In this document: in pieces, positions 41,369-49,911 of the stretch
Numbering within the stretch: position 1 is the stretch's first letter
Layout: each line of letters begins with the position of its first letter
Source of the DNA: Thermoflexus hugenholtzii
GTDB taxonomy: Bacteria; Chloroflexota; Anaerolineae; Thermoflexales; Thermoflexaceae
Direction of reading: 5' to 3'
Assembly (NCBI RefSeq): GCF_018771565.1
Contig: NZ_CP076326.1
Coordinates: 744,001 to 808,000 of the forward strand
DNA length: 64,000 nt
The notes under the pieces: generated by a model
What the model was told of the DNA's origin: nothing
What the model saw: only the letters and a program-made list of their open reading frames with translations
The model's database searches: none
Made by a program: the position numbers and the translations under genes

Positions 41369-42415
41369 CTACGCTCCTGTCTCGGGAAGGGCCTCCTTCG
41401 AGACGCCGATCGGGAAGGCGAAGCCGTAGCGGTAGATCGGGTGCGGGAGGGCCTCCGGCGTCTCCCGGGGCGTGACGTCGGCCATCGCCCCCCACAGGCC
41501 CCGGGGGTCCCCGGTGAGCAGGGAGCCCTCGGCCAGCATCCGGACGGCGCGCCGGCGGTAGGGCATGGCCAGCCGCCCGCCGATCCATCCGCTGCGGGTC
41601 AGCCACCCGTATCGGGCGGCCTCGCCGAGGAGGGCCTCGATTTGATCCCGAGGCGGGTAGACGGGGGCGAGGGTGACGAAGGCAGGGGCCGCCGGATCGC
41701 CGAGGGGATCGGCAGGCTCGAAGCGGGGCACAAACAGCCCGTGGCCGGCGGTGCGGTCGCCGCCGATGCCGTGGTCGCCCAACAGCCGGACCGCCGCCCG
41801 GAAGCGATCCGCCGAGGCGGGATCCCGGTAGCGGACCCGGAAGAACAGCCCGGCCCGGGCCTCGGGGTGGGGCCCCGCCTCCCGGAAGACCAGGCGCCCG
41901 AAATGCCAGAGGCTGGAGGTCTGGGTGGCGAGATCGAGGGCCACCCGGGGGATGCGATGGCGGGCCCAGAAGCGCTCCCCCGCCAGCTCCCGCCGCCCGA
42001 AGGCCGCCCGCAGGGCCTCCGCCTCCTCCCCGGTCATCCAGACCGTCCCCTCGTGGATCCGGACCCCCTCCTCCGGGGGCTGGCCTGCGAGCATCCGGCG
42101 GAGCACGCCCTCGGAGACGAAAGCGATGTCCTTCAGCGAGAAGGGGAGGGCAGGGCCCCGCACCGGGAGGTAGGGCCGCGGGTAGAAGCGGACCGGGCCG
42201 GCGAAGGGGAAGGCGGAGGAGATCAGGACCGGCGGCTCCGGGCGGAACCACTCCTCGGCGAGGGCGGGTTCTCCGAACAGCATCGCCCAGGCCACCCCCA
42301 GGGCCGCGTAGAGGGTGTCAGCGTGGAGGAGGGGCGAGGTCTCCTCCAGGCCGATCCCCCGCTCCCCGAGGTGGAAGGCGCCGCGGGGCTCCAGGTAGAC
42401 GATCTCCTCCCTCAT
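41369..42415 (-). CDS. csm4: Type III-A CRISPR RAMP protein Csm4
   Basis: A 348-residue protein. The N-terminal VYLEPRGAFHLGERGIGLEE, the ADTLYAALGVAWAML helix and GDHGIGGDRTAGHGLF (about 215) with its Gly-rich loop are Csm4 hallmarks. It binds the crRNA 5' handle and contacts Cas10 at the foot of the complex. It overlaps csm3 by four bases (ATGA at 42412-42415). Confidence 0.92.
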   Translation of the reverse strand: MREEIVYLEPRGAFHLGERGIGLEETSPLLHADTLYAALGVAWAMLFGEPALAEEWFRPEPPVLISSAFPFAGPVRFYPRPYLPVRGPALPFSLKDIAFVSEGVLRRMLAGQPPEEGVRIHEGTVWMTGEEAEALRAAFGRRELAGERFWARHRIPRVALDLATQTSSLWHFGRLVFREAGPHPEARAGLFFRVRYRDPASADRFRAAVRLLGDHGIGGDRTAGHGLFVPRFEPADPLGDPAAPAFVTLAPVYPPRDQIEALLGEAARYGWLTRSGWIGGRLAMPYRRRAVRMLAEGSLLTGDPRGLWGAMADVTPRETPEALPHPIYRYGFAFPIGVSKEALPETGA

Positions 42416-43269
42416 CCCTGCTTCCCCTCAAAGGCCGGGATCCGGGCGGCCAGCTCATCGAAGCGGGCGATCACCTCCTCCACCGTGCGCCCCTCGGTCA
42501 GCGGGACGGCGGGATGTCCCTGGGGGTCCAGGTAATGGGCCACCGGCTTCCACCGCACCTGAAGGTCCCGGAAGGCCACGCGGCCGTAGCCCCGGCTCCC
42601 GCTGCCGCCCAGGTAGTCGTCCTCCAGCAGGCGCATCCCCAGCAGCACCGTGCGGAAGGCCTCGCGGTCGTCGGCGTCGTAGACCGAGAAGAGCATCTCG
42701 ACCTCGAAGCGGGCGCCGGCGGGGACCCGCTCCATCTGTCGGGGGTTGGCGGCGGCGGTGAGCACGTCGATGGCGGCCTCCCATTTCACCTCGGTGTAGG
42801 GGAGGTCGGTGTTCACCTCGCTCCAGCGCTTGCGGGCGGGCTGGCCGTTCTCGTCGAGGATCTCCAGCTCCTCCAGCAGGCGGGCGTCGCGGACGATGAG
42901 GCGGACGGGCTCCAGGGCCCGCTGGCCGGCGACGCCGAAGGCGCGGCAGAGGGGGCACGGCCGGCCCCCGCTTCGGTATTCCGCCTCGGTCTCGCACCAG
43001 TGGATACGGATGGCCGGGATGTTCCCGCGGGGCTCCACCAGGGTCTTGAGGGGCTTGCCCAGGGCGCGGGTCAGGAGAGAGCGCATCTTGCCCTTGAGGG
43101 AGGAGCCGGGGACGTAGGGCCGGCCGGTCACCGGGTCGCGGATCACCACGTTGTCCAGGCCGCCGATCTCCATCCCGGCCCCCGCCCCGCCGATCCGCAG
43201 GCCGGTCAGGGCCTGCAGGGCCCCGGTGATCACGATCTTCCCCTGCAGCTGGACGCTGTTCCCGCTCAT
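42412..43269 (-). CDS. csm3: Type III-A CRISPR RAMP protein Csm3 (target RNase subunit)
   Basis: A 285-residue backbone subunit. GGLDNVVIRDP contains Asp39, equivalent to the catalytic Asp that cuts target RNA every six nucleotides. VPGSSLKGKMRSLL is the G-loop, and CPLCRAFG is the usual Cys segment. The C-terminal GSGSRGYGRVAF is the second Gly-rich loop. ATG 43269 overlaps the csm2 stop (TGATG); a GTG codon directly before it (43272) is an alternative start. Length is a little over the common 215-250 because of two insertions. Confidence 0.95.
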   Translation of the reverse strand: MSGNSVQLQGKIVITGALQALTGLRIGGAGAGMEIGGLDNVVIRDPVTGRPYVPGSSLKGKMRSLLTRALGKPLKTLVEPRGNIPAIRIHWCETEAEYRSGGRPCPLCRAFGVAGQRALEPVRLIVRDARLLEELEILDENGQPARKRWSEVNTDLPYTEVKWEAAIDVLTAAANPRQMERVPAGARFEVEMLFSVYDADDREAFRTVLLGMRLLEDDYLGGSGSRGYGRVAFRDLQVRWKPVAHYLDPQGHPAVPLTEGRTVEEVIARFDELAARIPAFEGKQG

Positions 43270-43712
43270 CACCGATCCCTCCCGCCGTAAGCTTTGTGGT
43301 AGGCCAGGATGGCCTCGAAGAAGTCGACCATGCGCCGGAACCGTTGCTCCACCTCGGAGCCTGCGGGGTTGCCGCTGAAGACGGCGTCCACGGCCGCGCT
43401 CAGGACGTTCTGGAGGCGCTCGCCGCCCTTGCCGGCCCGGGCGCCCATATAGGCCAGCTTGGGCTTGAGCATGCGCAGGCGGTTGGCGTCGAAGCGCATC
43501 TGCAGCCGCTTCACCTCGCCGAAGACGTTGCGGATCTGGGAGGTGGTCAGCCGCTGCGTCACCAGCTCCTGACCGATCCGCTCCGCCTCCTCCACAAGGG
43601 TCTGGTAGTCCCCTTCGAGGATGATGCGGCGGATGCGCTCCTTTTCGTTCGTCGGCGCCGCGGGGGCCGGGCCGCCCCGGGCGCCCGGAGGAGAAGGACT
43701 CCGGTTGCTCAT
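43269..43712 (-). CDS. csm2: Type III-A CRISPR small subunit Csm2
   Basis: A 147-residue, mostly helical protein with a Pro/Ala-rich disordered N-terminus, then LTTSQIRNVFGEVKRLQ and a C-terminal FFEAILAYHKAYGG, the recognised Csm2 pattern. Csm2 forms the inner filament of the complex and contacts target RNA. It lies 22 bp after cas10 and overlaps csm3. ATG 43712 follows GGAGG on the minus strand. Confidence 0.93.
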   Translation of the reverse strand: MSNRSPSPPGARGGPAPAAPTNEKERIRRIILEGDYQTLVEEAERIGQELVTQRLTTSQIRNVFGEVKRLQMRFDANRLRMLKPKLAYMGARAGKGGERLQNVLSAAVDAVFSGNPAGSEVEQRFRRMVDFFEAILAYHKAYGGRDR

Positions 43713-43734
43713 CGCTCCACCTCCTGTCTGCGGG

Positions 43735-46203
43735 TTAATCGGGGGATCCTCCGCGGGTCATCCATTCCACCCATCGGGCCAGGGGGCTCAGCCAGCGCAG
43801 GCGGCGTCCCCCCTCGGCCAGCAGCTCCTCCTGGAGCCGTTGCAGGATCGGCTGGACCTCCTTCGGCTGGCGGGCCAGGACATACACCAGGCGCCAGCGG
43901 GCCCGGTGGAGCCCCACCATCCGCCGCAGGTCCTCCGGGCCCAGGCGCTCGGAGCCCGCCAGCCGGACCTCCTCTTCCAGCAGGCCGGCGATGCTCATCA
44001 GGCGGTGCAGGAAGCCCCGGGCCAGCCGCGGCCCGTCGCGATCCTCTGGCTGGATCAGCCGGCCCAGCTCTCGGGCCCATCCCCGAACCCACTCCGCGTC
44101 CTCCCAGGCCATCGGGAGCCCGAAGAACCCGAAGGCGTCCTTGTCGCGGCCGTCCGCCCGCCGCAGGCCCTTGGCCGCCTCCAGGTGGTCGCCGGCCTCC
44201 GCCGCCGCCTGATACAGGGGGAACTTCTCAGGATGCATGGAGATGCCGCCGCTCAGGGTCACGCTTGGGTTGTCGGCCGCGAACCGCCGGAAGTCCTCCC
44301 GCGCCCGGAAGGCCAGCTCCAGCGCCCGATCCCACGACCCCACCGTTAGGAGATCGTCGCCGCCGGAGTAGATGAGATAGAGATGCCGGGCTTCGGGATC
44401 GACCTGCCGGCAGAGGACCCGCAGGTAGCCCTCGAAGAACAGGGCGATGAGGTGGCTCAGGGTGGCCACCCGGGAGAGGGAGTAACGCGCCCCCAGCCCG
44501 TAGCGGAACAGCCGCCCCAGGTGGTCCACGTCCATCCGCAGGCACGCCCAGGCCGGCGTCCCCTCTGCGGACTTCGCCATCTCCCCGAGCTCCACGATGG
44601 TGCCATCCCGATCCATCGGCGTGAAGGCGGGCAGGTAGCGGAAGTCGTGGACCGGGACGCCCTCGACGGGGGAGAGGTCCCCGTCGTGGAGGCGGATCAC
44701 CCGATCCCCCGGTCGGAAGGAATCCCGCAAGCCCCGCCGGTCGCAAAAGCGGAATTCCACCCCCAGAGCGCCAAGGACCGTCCGCCAGGTGAGGCGTCCG
44801 CGGAGGGCGCCCTGGGCCGGGCGGAGGATGAGGAAATCGCTGCGGCGGGCGATGTCGTCGCCCAGCTCCTCGAAGCTGCGGCAGAGGGCGCATTTGGCCA
44901 CGCCCTCGTCGGGGCGGGTTTCCACCGGGCGCGCGAGGGGGCCGCCGGTCTCTTCTTCCGCGTGGCAGACCTCGCAGCGGGGCCGGAGGCCGCCGCCGCC
45001 GAAGGGGCCGAACAGGATCTCATAATGGCGCGCCATGGATCGGCGGAACCGGCGGCTCTTCTGCGCCCCCAGGCGGGCGGAGAGGTCCGCCCAGCGCTCG
45101 GGGAGGCCGCCTTCCTTCAGGTGGAAATCCCTGGCCTTCAGCGGGACGGCGTCCAGGGCGATGGCCAGATCCCCGCCGTGGGCCTGGATCAGGATCTCAT
45201 CGAGGCGATCGGCCAGCTGGGGAAGGCGGTCCCGGGCGGAGAGGGGGGCCAGCAGGTAGAAATGGCCCCCCGAGCGGTAAACCACCTGCGTGGGGGGAAG
45301 GTCCAGCTCCCGCAACAGGAACTCCACGGCGGCGTCGGCCAGGAGGGCGAGGTAGGCCGATCGGCCGCGCAGGCTCTTGGCCGCTCCCTCCGAGCTGATG
45401 GCATACAGGAAGCGCTGGATGCCGGAGAGATCGCCGCCGATGAGCAGGGCGACCGGCTCCTCCGGGAACTCCCCCGTTCGGGTCTTTTCCTCCAGGCGTC
45501 GGAGGGTTTCTTCCGGGAGCTCGGCGAGGCACACCGTGAGGGCGGCGGTCATCCGCAGATGATCGTAGAGGCTGACGTCGGGCTCGTCGCGGTAGGCGGC
45601 CGCGGGGACGCACCAGGTGAACCGGCGCAGCAGCGCCATCAGGGCGGTCAGGGCCTCCTCGGGCGTCTCCCAGATGGCGGGGTGCAGGGCCTCCAGGGCC
45701 GCCTCGAAGCCCTCCCAGAGGCCGGGGTAGTCCGGGGCGATGGAGGCGATGGGCTGCGGGAAGATCGCCTTCCAGGCCTCCACCTCGGCGGTCCCGCCCG
45801 GAAGCGGGGCTGTCCCGAAGCCCCAGCCGGACGCCGCCGGATGGGGCGTTCGCTCGGGGAGCCGCAGGGCCGGCAGGAGGGCCCGCAACGGCTCCCGGGC
45901 GGGATCTCCGGGCTCTTCCTCCTCCCGGGGGGCTCGTTCCCCCGAGGCCAGGCGGTCGGCGGCGATCAGCGCCCGGGCGTCCCGATCGTAGGGGGAGCCG
46001 TGGTGATCCCGGATCGCTGACGCCAGGCGCTGCCGGTCTTCAGGGGAGAGGAATTTCAGGCGGGGGGCCAGCCGCTGGGCGACCCAATCGGCCCCCTGCT
46101 CCTCGTGGGGCCGTCGTTCCTGGCCCCAGCGGGCGCGCTGACGGAATTTCCCGATGTCATGGAGGAGTCCGATCAGGGCCTGAAACGCGCGATCGGTGTT
46201 CAT
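43735..46203 (-). CDS. cas10: Type III-A CRISPR large subunit Cas10/Csm1
   Basis: An 822-residue signature protein. The HD nuclease motif LLHDIGKF (His15-Asp16) opens the protein, with RDHHGSPYD as its second metal group. A zinc-binding stretch CEVCHAEE...CALC lies around 411-445. The Palm cyclase motif YSGGDDLLTVG (about 612-616) is intact, so synthesis of cyclic oligoadenylate from ATP is expected. Csm6 downstream would receive the signal. ATG 46203 overlaps the cas6 stop (ATGA, 46200-46203); a longer upstream frame lies inside cas6. Confidence 0.96.
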   Translation of the reverse strand: MNTDRAFQALIGLLHDIGKFRQRARWGQERRPHEEQGADWVAQRLAPRLKFLSPEDRQRLASAIRDHHGSPYDRDARALIAADRLASGERAPREEEEPGDPAREPLRALLPALRLPERTPHPAASGWGFGTAPLPGGTAEVEAWKAIFPQPIASIAPDYPGLWEGFEAALEALHPAIWETPEEALTALMALLRRFTWCVPAAAYRDEPDVSLYDHLRMTAALTVCLAELPEETLRRLEEKTRTGEFPEEPVALLIGGDLSGIQRFLYAISSEGAAKSLRGRSAYLALLADAAVEFLLRELDLPPTQVVYRSGGHFYLLAPLSARDRLPQLADRLDEILIQAHGGDLAIALDAVPLKARDFHLKEGGLPERWADLSARLGAQKSRRFRRSMARHYEILFGPFGGGGLRPRCEVCHAEEETGGPLARPVETRPDEGVAKCALCRSFEELGDDIARRSDFLILRPAQGALRGRLTWRTVLGALGVEFRFCDRRGLRDSFRPGDRVIRLHDGDLSPVEGVPVHDFRYLPAFTPMDRDGTIVELGEMAKSAEGTPAWACLRMDVDHLGRLFRYGLGARYSLSRVATLSHLIALFFEGYLRVLCRQVDPEARHLYLIYSGGDDLLTVGSWDRALELAFRAREDFRRFAADNPSVTLSGGISMHPEKFPLYQAAAEAGDHLEAAKGLRRADGRDKDAFGFFGLPMAWEDAEWVRGWARELGRLIQPEDRDGPRLARGFLHRLMSIAGLLEEEVRLAGSERLGPEDLRRMVGLHRARWRLVYVLARQPKEVQPILQRLQEELLAEGGRRLRWLSPLARWVEWMTRGGSPD

Positions 46204-47180
46204 TGCGGATCCGCCTCCATGCGGCCGAATCCCATGCTGGTGAGCTTGCCGATGTGGAGAAGCTCCCCCAGGGCCAGCAGCAGGGCGAAGGGCTGGAAGC
46301 CTTCCGGGCTTTCGTAGATCACCGTCCCCACCGCCCCGCCGATGCGCATCGCCGTTCTCTGTCGGGTTGAATAGCGCCGCAGATCCAGCCACCGCGTCCG
46401 ATCCTCCACGCGGCGGACCGCCTGCGCCGCCTCAGCCAGATGGCTGGGAAGCTCGATCCCATCGAGCAGCCCGTAGCCGGCATCCAGGGCCCGCAGGCGC
46501 TGGAGCAGCGCCCGGATCAGATGGTGGAACTCGATGGGATAAACCAGGTCGTCCCGGAGCTCCAGACGGGCCGGGGCGGTGAAGCGAACGGCGACCCGAT
46601 GGGTGGACAGATCCCGGGGAGCCAGCCGGGTGGGAGGAGCCGGCGGATGTCTTAAGAAGCCCGTGTCCGCTTCGTAGAGGTTCAGGGCGCCGTTGGGGGT
46701 CAGGATCTCCGCCCGGGCCAGGCGGAAGCGCTGTCGCGGGCTTCCCAGGCCGGCGCGGGCCATCTCCATGATGGCGTGGACATAGTAGGGCATATGCTCC
46801 CGGGCGCGCCCCAGCAGGGTCATGCCGAACACCAGAGGCTCGCCGGGGGCAAGGGAGCGAGGCGGCGGCTCGCGGCCCTCCCAGGTCGCCGGGAGCTCCA
46901 GGGGGATCTCCAGGGTGAACGGGGTGGGGAGGCGGGCGTAGCGGTGGGCCTCCGGATGATCGGGGGGCGCGTAGGGCTCGAAGAGCAGCGGATATGCGCA
47001 CGTGAAGCGGAAAGGGCAGGGGGCGCAGGCGGGCATGCGGGTGGCGCAGACCAGGCGGCGCAGCGTGTGGCCCAGCGCCCCTCTCAGCGTCGGGCCGGGG
47101 AAGGCCGGAAGGGTCGCGGGGGTTTCCGCGATCAGCGTGAACCGATATGAGGTGATGGGCAGCTCCGGAGCGTGTGCCAT
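46200..47180 (-). CDS. cas6: CRISPR RNA endoribonuclease Cas6
   Basis: A 326-residue Cas6-family RAMP protein. The second ferredoxin-like domain carries MRIGGAVGTVIYES and the C-terminal G-rich loop LLHIGKLTSMGFGRM. A Cys-rich part near residue 50 (CATRMPACAPCPFRFTC) may bind metal and is seen in several thermophile Cas6 proteins. It cuts the precursor crRNA within repeats. ATG 47180 is placed where the first RAMP strand (YRFTLIAE) begins; ATG 47237 is possible but neither has a strong ribosome site. It is the first gene of the cas unit. Confidence 0.88.
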   Translation of the reverse strand: MAHAPELPITSYRFTLIAETPATLPAFPGPTLRGALGHTLRRLVCATRMPACAPCPFRFTCAYPLLFEPYAPPDHPEAHRYARLPTPFTLEIPLELPATWEGREPPPRSLAPGEPLVFGMTLLGRAREHMPYYVHAIMEMARAGLGSPRQRFRLARAEILTPNGALNLYEADTGFLRHPPAPPTRLAPRDLSTHRVAVRFTAPARLELRDDLVYPIEFHHLIRALLQRLRALDAGYGLLDGIELPSHLAEAAQAVRRVEDRTRWLDLRRYSTRQRTAMRIGGAVGTVIYESPEGFQPFALLLALGELLHIGKLTSMGFGRMEADPQ

Positions 47181-47282
47181 CGCGCTCGGGACCCCCTTCG
47201 ATGTGGAGCAGGAGCGGGCTGCGAGAGCCACGAACATCGGCTGCGGGTTCGGCCGCCTCTCGAAGGGACGGGCCTCGCTCCC

Positions 47283-47786
47283 TCAATCACGGATGGCCCC
47301 CTGTGACTCCGGCGGCCAGATCGCCTCTTCATCCTGAACGGCCACGATGGGCCGGCCCTCCTGATGCAGCCGCTCGATCGCCTCCCGGGCTCCTTCCGTC
47401 AGTTCGCGCCCGGCCACCGCCGGCCAGGTCTTCCCCAGGGCCTTCGTCAGGATCTCGGCCCGCCTCACCGCCTGCTCCACATCCCCTCGGTCGATGAGCC
47501 AGGAGACCTCCAGGGCCAGGTGAAGCCAGCCCTGGGCGCGTCGTCCTCGGATCACCGCATCCACCCGCCGCGCCTCCTCGAATTCCTCCAGCGTGATCGC
47601 TCCGGCGTCCAGGGCCTTCTCCAGGGCCGCCATCACCGCTTCGAACGGCAGGGCCCGCACCTGACGGAAGTCGGGATGGCTGAAGTAGACCGCCGCCCGC
47701 TCCCGATATCGCCGCTCCAGGAACATTTCCCTCAGAACAGACATATCGTCTGCCGGATCCCTCAGGTCCTCCATCGTGAACGCCAT
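47283..47786 (-). CDS. Conserved-looking hypothetical protein upstream of cas6
   Basis: A 167-residue soluble protein. The N-terminal half is charged and helical (LREMFLERRYRERAAVYF); the second half has WLHLALEVSWLIDRGDVEQAVRRAEILTKALG, then WPAVAGRELTEGA and a short beta end. I do not recognise a named domain, though similar helical proteins occur in Chloroflexota and Cyanobacteria. ATG 47786 is preceded by AAAGG seven bases upstream. It ends 102 bp before cas6 on the same strand, so a link to the CRISPR unit is possible but unproven. Confidence 0.7.
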   Translation of the reverse strand: MAFTMEDLRDPADDMSVLREMFLERRYRERAAVYFSHPDFRQVRALPFEAVMAALEKALDAGAITLEEFEEARRVDAVIRGRRAQGWLHLALEVSWLIDRGDVEQAVRRAEILTKALGKTWPAVAGRELTEGAREAIERLHQEGRPIVAVQDEEAIWPPESQGAIRD

Positions 47787-47873
47787 CCACGGCCTTTCGG
47801 GGAAATTTTACTATTAGTCGGGGCTGCGTTCGGGGATGATGCCCTCCGGCGTGGAAGCCGGGATGCGCCCCGG

Positions 47874-49067
47874 TCAGGAGACTCCCCGCTGGGCGATCTC
47901 CCAGATCCAGCGGGCGGCGTCCAGGGCGGCGTCGGGGTAGCCCATGGCGGCGGCCCGTTGCGCGAAGGAGGTCAGGACCTCCGGGCGGCTCAGCCATTCC
48001 CGGACGGCCTCCTTCACCTGCTCGGGCTCCGGCGCGTATCGGCCCGCCCCTCCCTGAACCACATAGTCGACGTTCCCTTCCTCCTGGCCGGGCAGATAGT
48101 GGGTGAGGATCATCGGGCGGCCCACCGCCAGGGCCTCGGCGATGGTGTTCGGTCCCGCCTTGGTGACGATGACATCCGCCGCCGCCATCATCTCCGGGAT
48201 GGTGCGCACGAACCCATAGATGTAAGTGGGCACCGGCCAGTCGACGGCCTCCAGGCGGCGCCGCAGCCGCTCGTTCCGACCGGCCACCACCGCCAGCTGG
48301 AGCGGCAGGCCGGCTTCGGCGACCGCCCGGGCGTTCTCGAAGACCTTCCCCATCCCTTCTCCGCCTCCCATCACCAGCACGGTGGGGAGATCCGGCCGCC
48401 AGCCCAGTTGCGCCCGCCAGAAGGCTTTCGGCCGGCCCCGCACTTCCCGAAAGCGCAACCGGATGGGGAAGCCGGTGACCACCACCCGCTCCGGCGGCAC
48501 CCCGCAGGCGATGGCCCGCCGGCGCGCCCCCTCGTGGGGGGCGATGACCAGGTCCGCGTTCGCGCACCAGAGGGCGTGGATGGAGCCGATGTCGCAGATG
48601 ACGATGACGAAGGGAACCCGACGCGGGGCCTTCATCCAGTATCGCAGGGTGACGTCGTTGAAGAGCGGGTGGACGGAGACGATGACATCCGCCGGGTTCT
48701 CGGCGAAGAGCCGGGCGATGCGCTGGCGCACCCACGGCCAGAACAGATAAACCAGCTGCCGGGCCCGGCGGGGATGGTTGGCGAAATGCCAGGCCCGGGC
48801 GTAGAAGGGCACGAGGGCCGGCTTGACCATATAGGGGTAGAGGGCAGGGGAGCGGTTCAGGGGGAAGGGCGCATACTGGATGAAGGCGTCCACGATGCGG
48901 GGCTCGACGGCCGCCCCGTAAAGGGCCCGCAGGCCCTCGGCCAGGGCCTCCGAAACGCTGCGATGGCCGCCCCCGGTGTCGGACATCAAAAGGAGCACCC
49001 GGGTGACCGAACGGACCGCCGACCGGGCCTCCGGCCGGAGCTCCTGCTCGTTGGCCTGCGTCTCCAT
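47874..49067 (-). CDS. Glycolipid synthase of MGDG synthase/UgtP type (GT28)
   Basis: A 397-residue GT-B protein. The N-terminal MSDTGGGHRSVSEAL is the acceptor-binding Gly loop of MGDG synthases and UgtP; VICDIGSIHALW gives the conserved His region; VTKAGPNTIAEALAVGRPMIL is the UDP-sugar site. Such enzymes add galactose or glucose to diacylglycerol at the inner membrane face. ATG 49067 has GAGGGAG seven bases upstream; the longer frame has no good site. Product could also be a processive diglycosyl lipid. It stands alone, divergent from the Uma2 gene. Confidence 0.85.
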   Translation of the reverse strand: METQANEQELRPEARSAVRSVTRVLLLMSDTGGGHRSVSEALAEGLRALYGAAVEPRIVDAFIQYAPFPLNRSPALYPYMVKPALVPFYARAWHFANHPRRARQLVYLFWPWVRQRIARLFAENPADVIVSVHPLFNDVTLRYWMKAPRRVPFVIVICDIGSIHALWCANADLVIAPHEGARRRAIACGVPPERVVVTGFPIRLRFREVRGRPKAFWRAQLGWRPDLPTVLVMGGGEGMGKVFENARAVAEAGLPLQLAVVAGRNERLRRRLEAVDWPVPTYIYGFVRTIPEMMAAADVIVTKAGPNTIAEALAVGRPMILTHYLPGQEEGNVDYVVQGGAGRYAPEPEQVKEAVREWLSRPEVLTSFAQRAAAMGYPDAALDAARWIWEIAQRGVS

Positions 49068-49114
49068 CGTGGGCTCCCTCGAAGGCAGGCTTCTTGAATC
49101 GGCAAAGGCTACTC

Positions 49115-49143
49115 TCGACAACCTTCGCCGCTATCATTATACC
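49115..49143 (+). promoter_or_regulatory. Probable promoter of the second Uma2 gene
   Basis: TCGACA (49115-49120) and TATACC (49138-49143) are separated by 17 bases; the ATG is 48 bases downstream. Confidence 0.35.
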
Positions 49144-49190
49144 GGGAGGCTGAAGATCGGAGCCTGTGGGTCCGGATCGAAGGAGGCGGG

Positions 49191-49838
49191 ATGCCGGTGA
49201 TGGGGGTGGATATGCAAAAGGAACCGATCTCCGGCCCCTACCTGGTGCGAATGGGGGGCTGGACCCTGGAGCGCTACCTGGCGGAGGCTCCTGAATCCGC
49301 TCGCTGGGAATACGTCCGCGGTGAGGTGGTGGTGCACTCCCCCGCCACCGCTGAGCATCAAGATCTGGTCCGCTTTCTCCTTCGGCTTCTCGATGGCTAC
49401 TGTGAGGCGCAGGGTTGGGGGAAGGTCCTGATGGGGCCGGCGGCGGTGCAGGTGCTGCCCGAAGTGGTGCGGGAGCCCGACCTCTTCGTGCTGCCCCCCG
49501 AAGCGGCCGAACAGGCCCAGGGCGTGCCCATCCGGGCTCGTCCCGCCCTGATCATCGAAGTTGTGAGCCCTGCCACCCGCAGCATGGACCTGGGCGAGAA
49601 GGCTCAGGAATACGGGCAGGGCGGCGTGGACGAATACGGGGTGGTGGACGCCGAACGTCGGGAGGTCGTTGTGCATCGACGCGGGGGATCGGGATGGGAG
49701 GTGGAGCGGGTTTCCCGGGGACGCCTCGTTAGCGCAGCGGTCCCCGGCTTCTGGCTGGAGGTCGAGTGGCTGTGGGCCCGCCCGCTTCCCCCTGCGGAAG
49801 CCTGCCTCCGGCGCATCCGGGGGGAGGAGGGACCCTGA
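49191..49838 (+). CDS. Uma2-family (DUF820) putative endonuclease
   Basis: A 215-residue protein. WTLERYLAEAPESARWEYVRGEVVVHSP is the Uma2 N-terminal core, and EPDLFVLPP with PALIIEVVSPATRSMD gives the Asp/Glu pair of the nuclease-like site; DEYGVVDAERREVVVH follows. Sequence differs clearly from the first Uma2 protein (32316-32912), so it is not a recent duplicate. ATG 49191 is preceded by GGAGGCGGG. A partial copy of the palindromic element starts two bases after its stop. Confidence 0.85.
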   Translation: MPVMGVDMQKEPISGPYLVRMGGWTLERYLAEAPESARWEYVRGEVVVHSPATAEHQDLVRFLLRLLDGYCEAQGWGKVLMGPAAVQVLPEVVREPDLFVLPPEAAEQAQGVPIRARPALIIEVVSPATRSMDLGEKAQEYGQGGVDEYGVVDAERREVVVHRRGGSGWEVERVSRGRLVSAAVPGFWLEVEWLWARPLPPAEACLRRIRGEEGP

Positions 49839-49839
49839 A

Positions 49840-49884
49840 GTAGGACAACTGCTCGCAGTTGTCCTACAAAATCGGGACACACCC
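49840..49884. repeat. Partial copy of the 80-bp palindromic element
   Basis: Hairpin core 49840-49867 is identical to the full copies and is joined directly to the right end (AAAATCGGGACACACCC). The left arm and the GGCGGCCAGGCCCGAC segment are missing, i.e. an internal deletion of about 18 bp and loss of the left end. Flanking bases form an imperfect inverted repeat (GGGGAGGAGGGACCC and GGGTCCTCCTCCCC). Confidence 0.75.
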
Positions 49885-49911
49885 CTGAAGGGTCCTCCTC
49901 CCCCTCGTTTT

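Noticed and set aside
46204-46392. Longer N-terminus for Cas10
   Set aside because: It lies within cas6 and precedes the HD domain with low-complexity sequence; the ATGA overlap fits the operon style.
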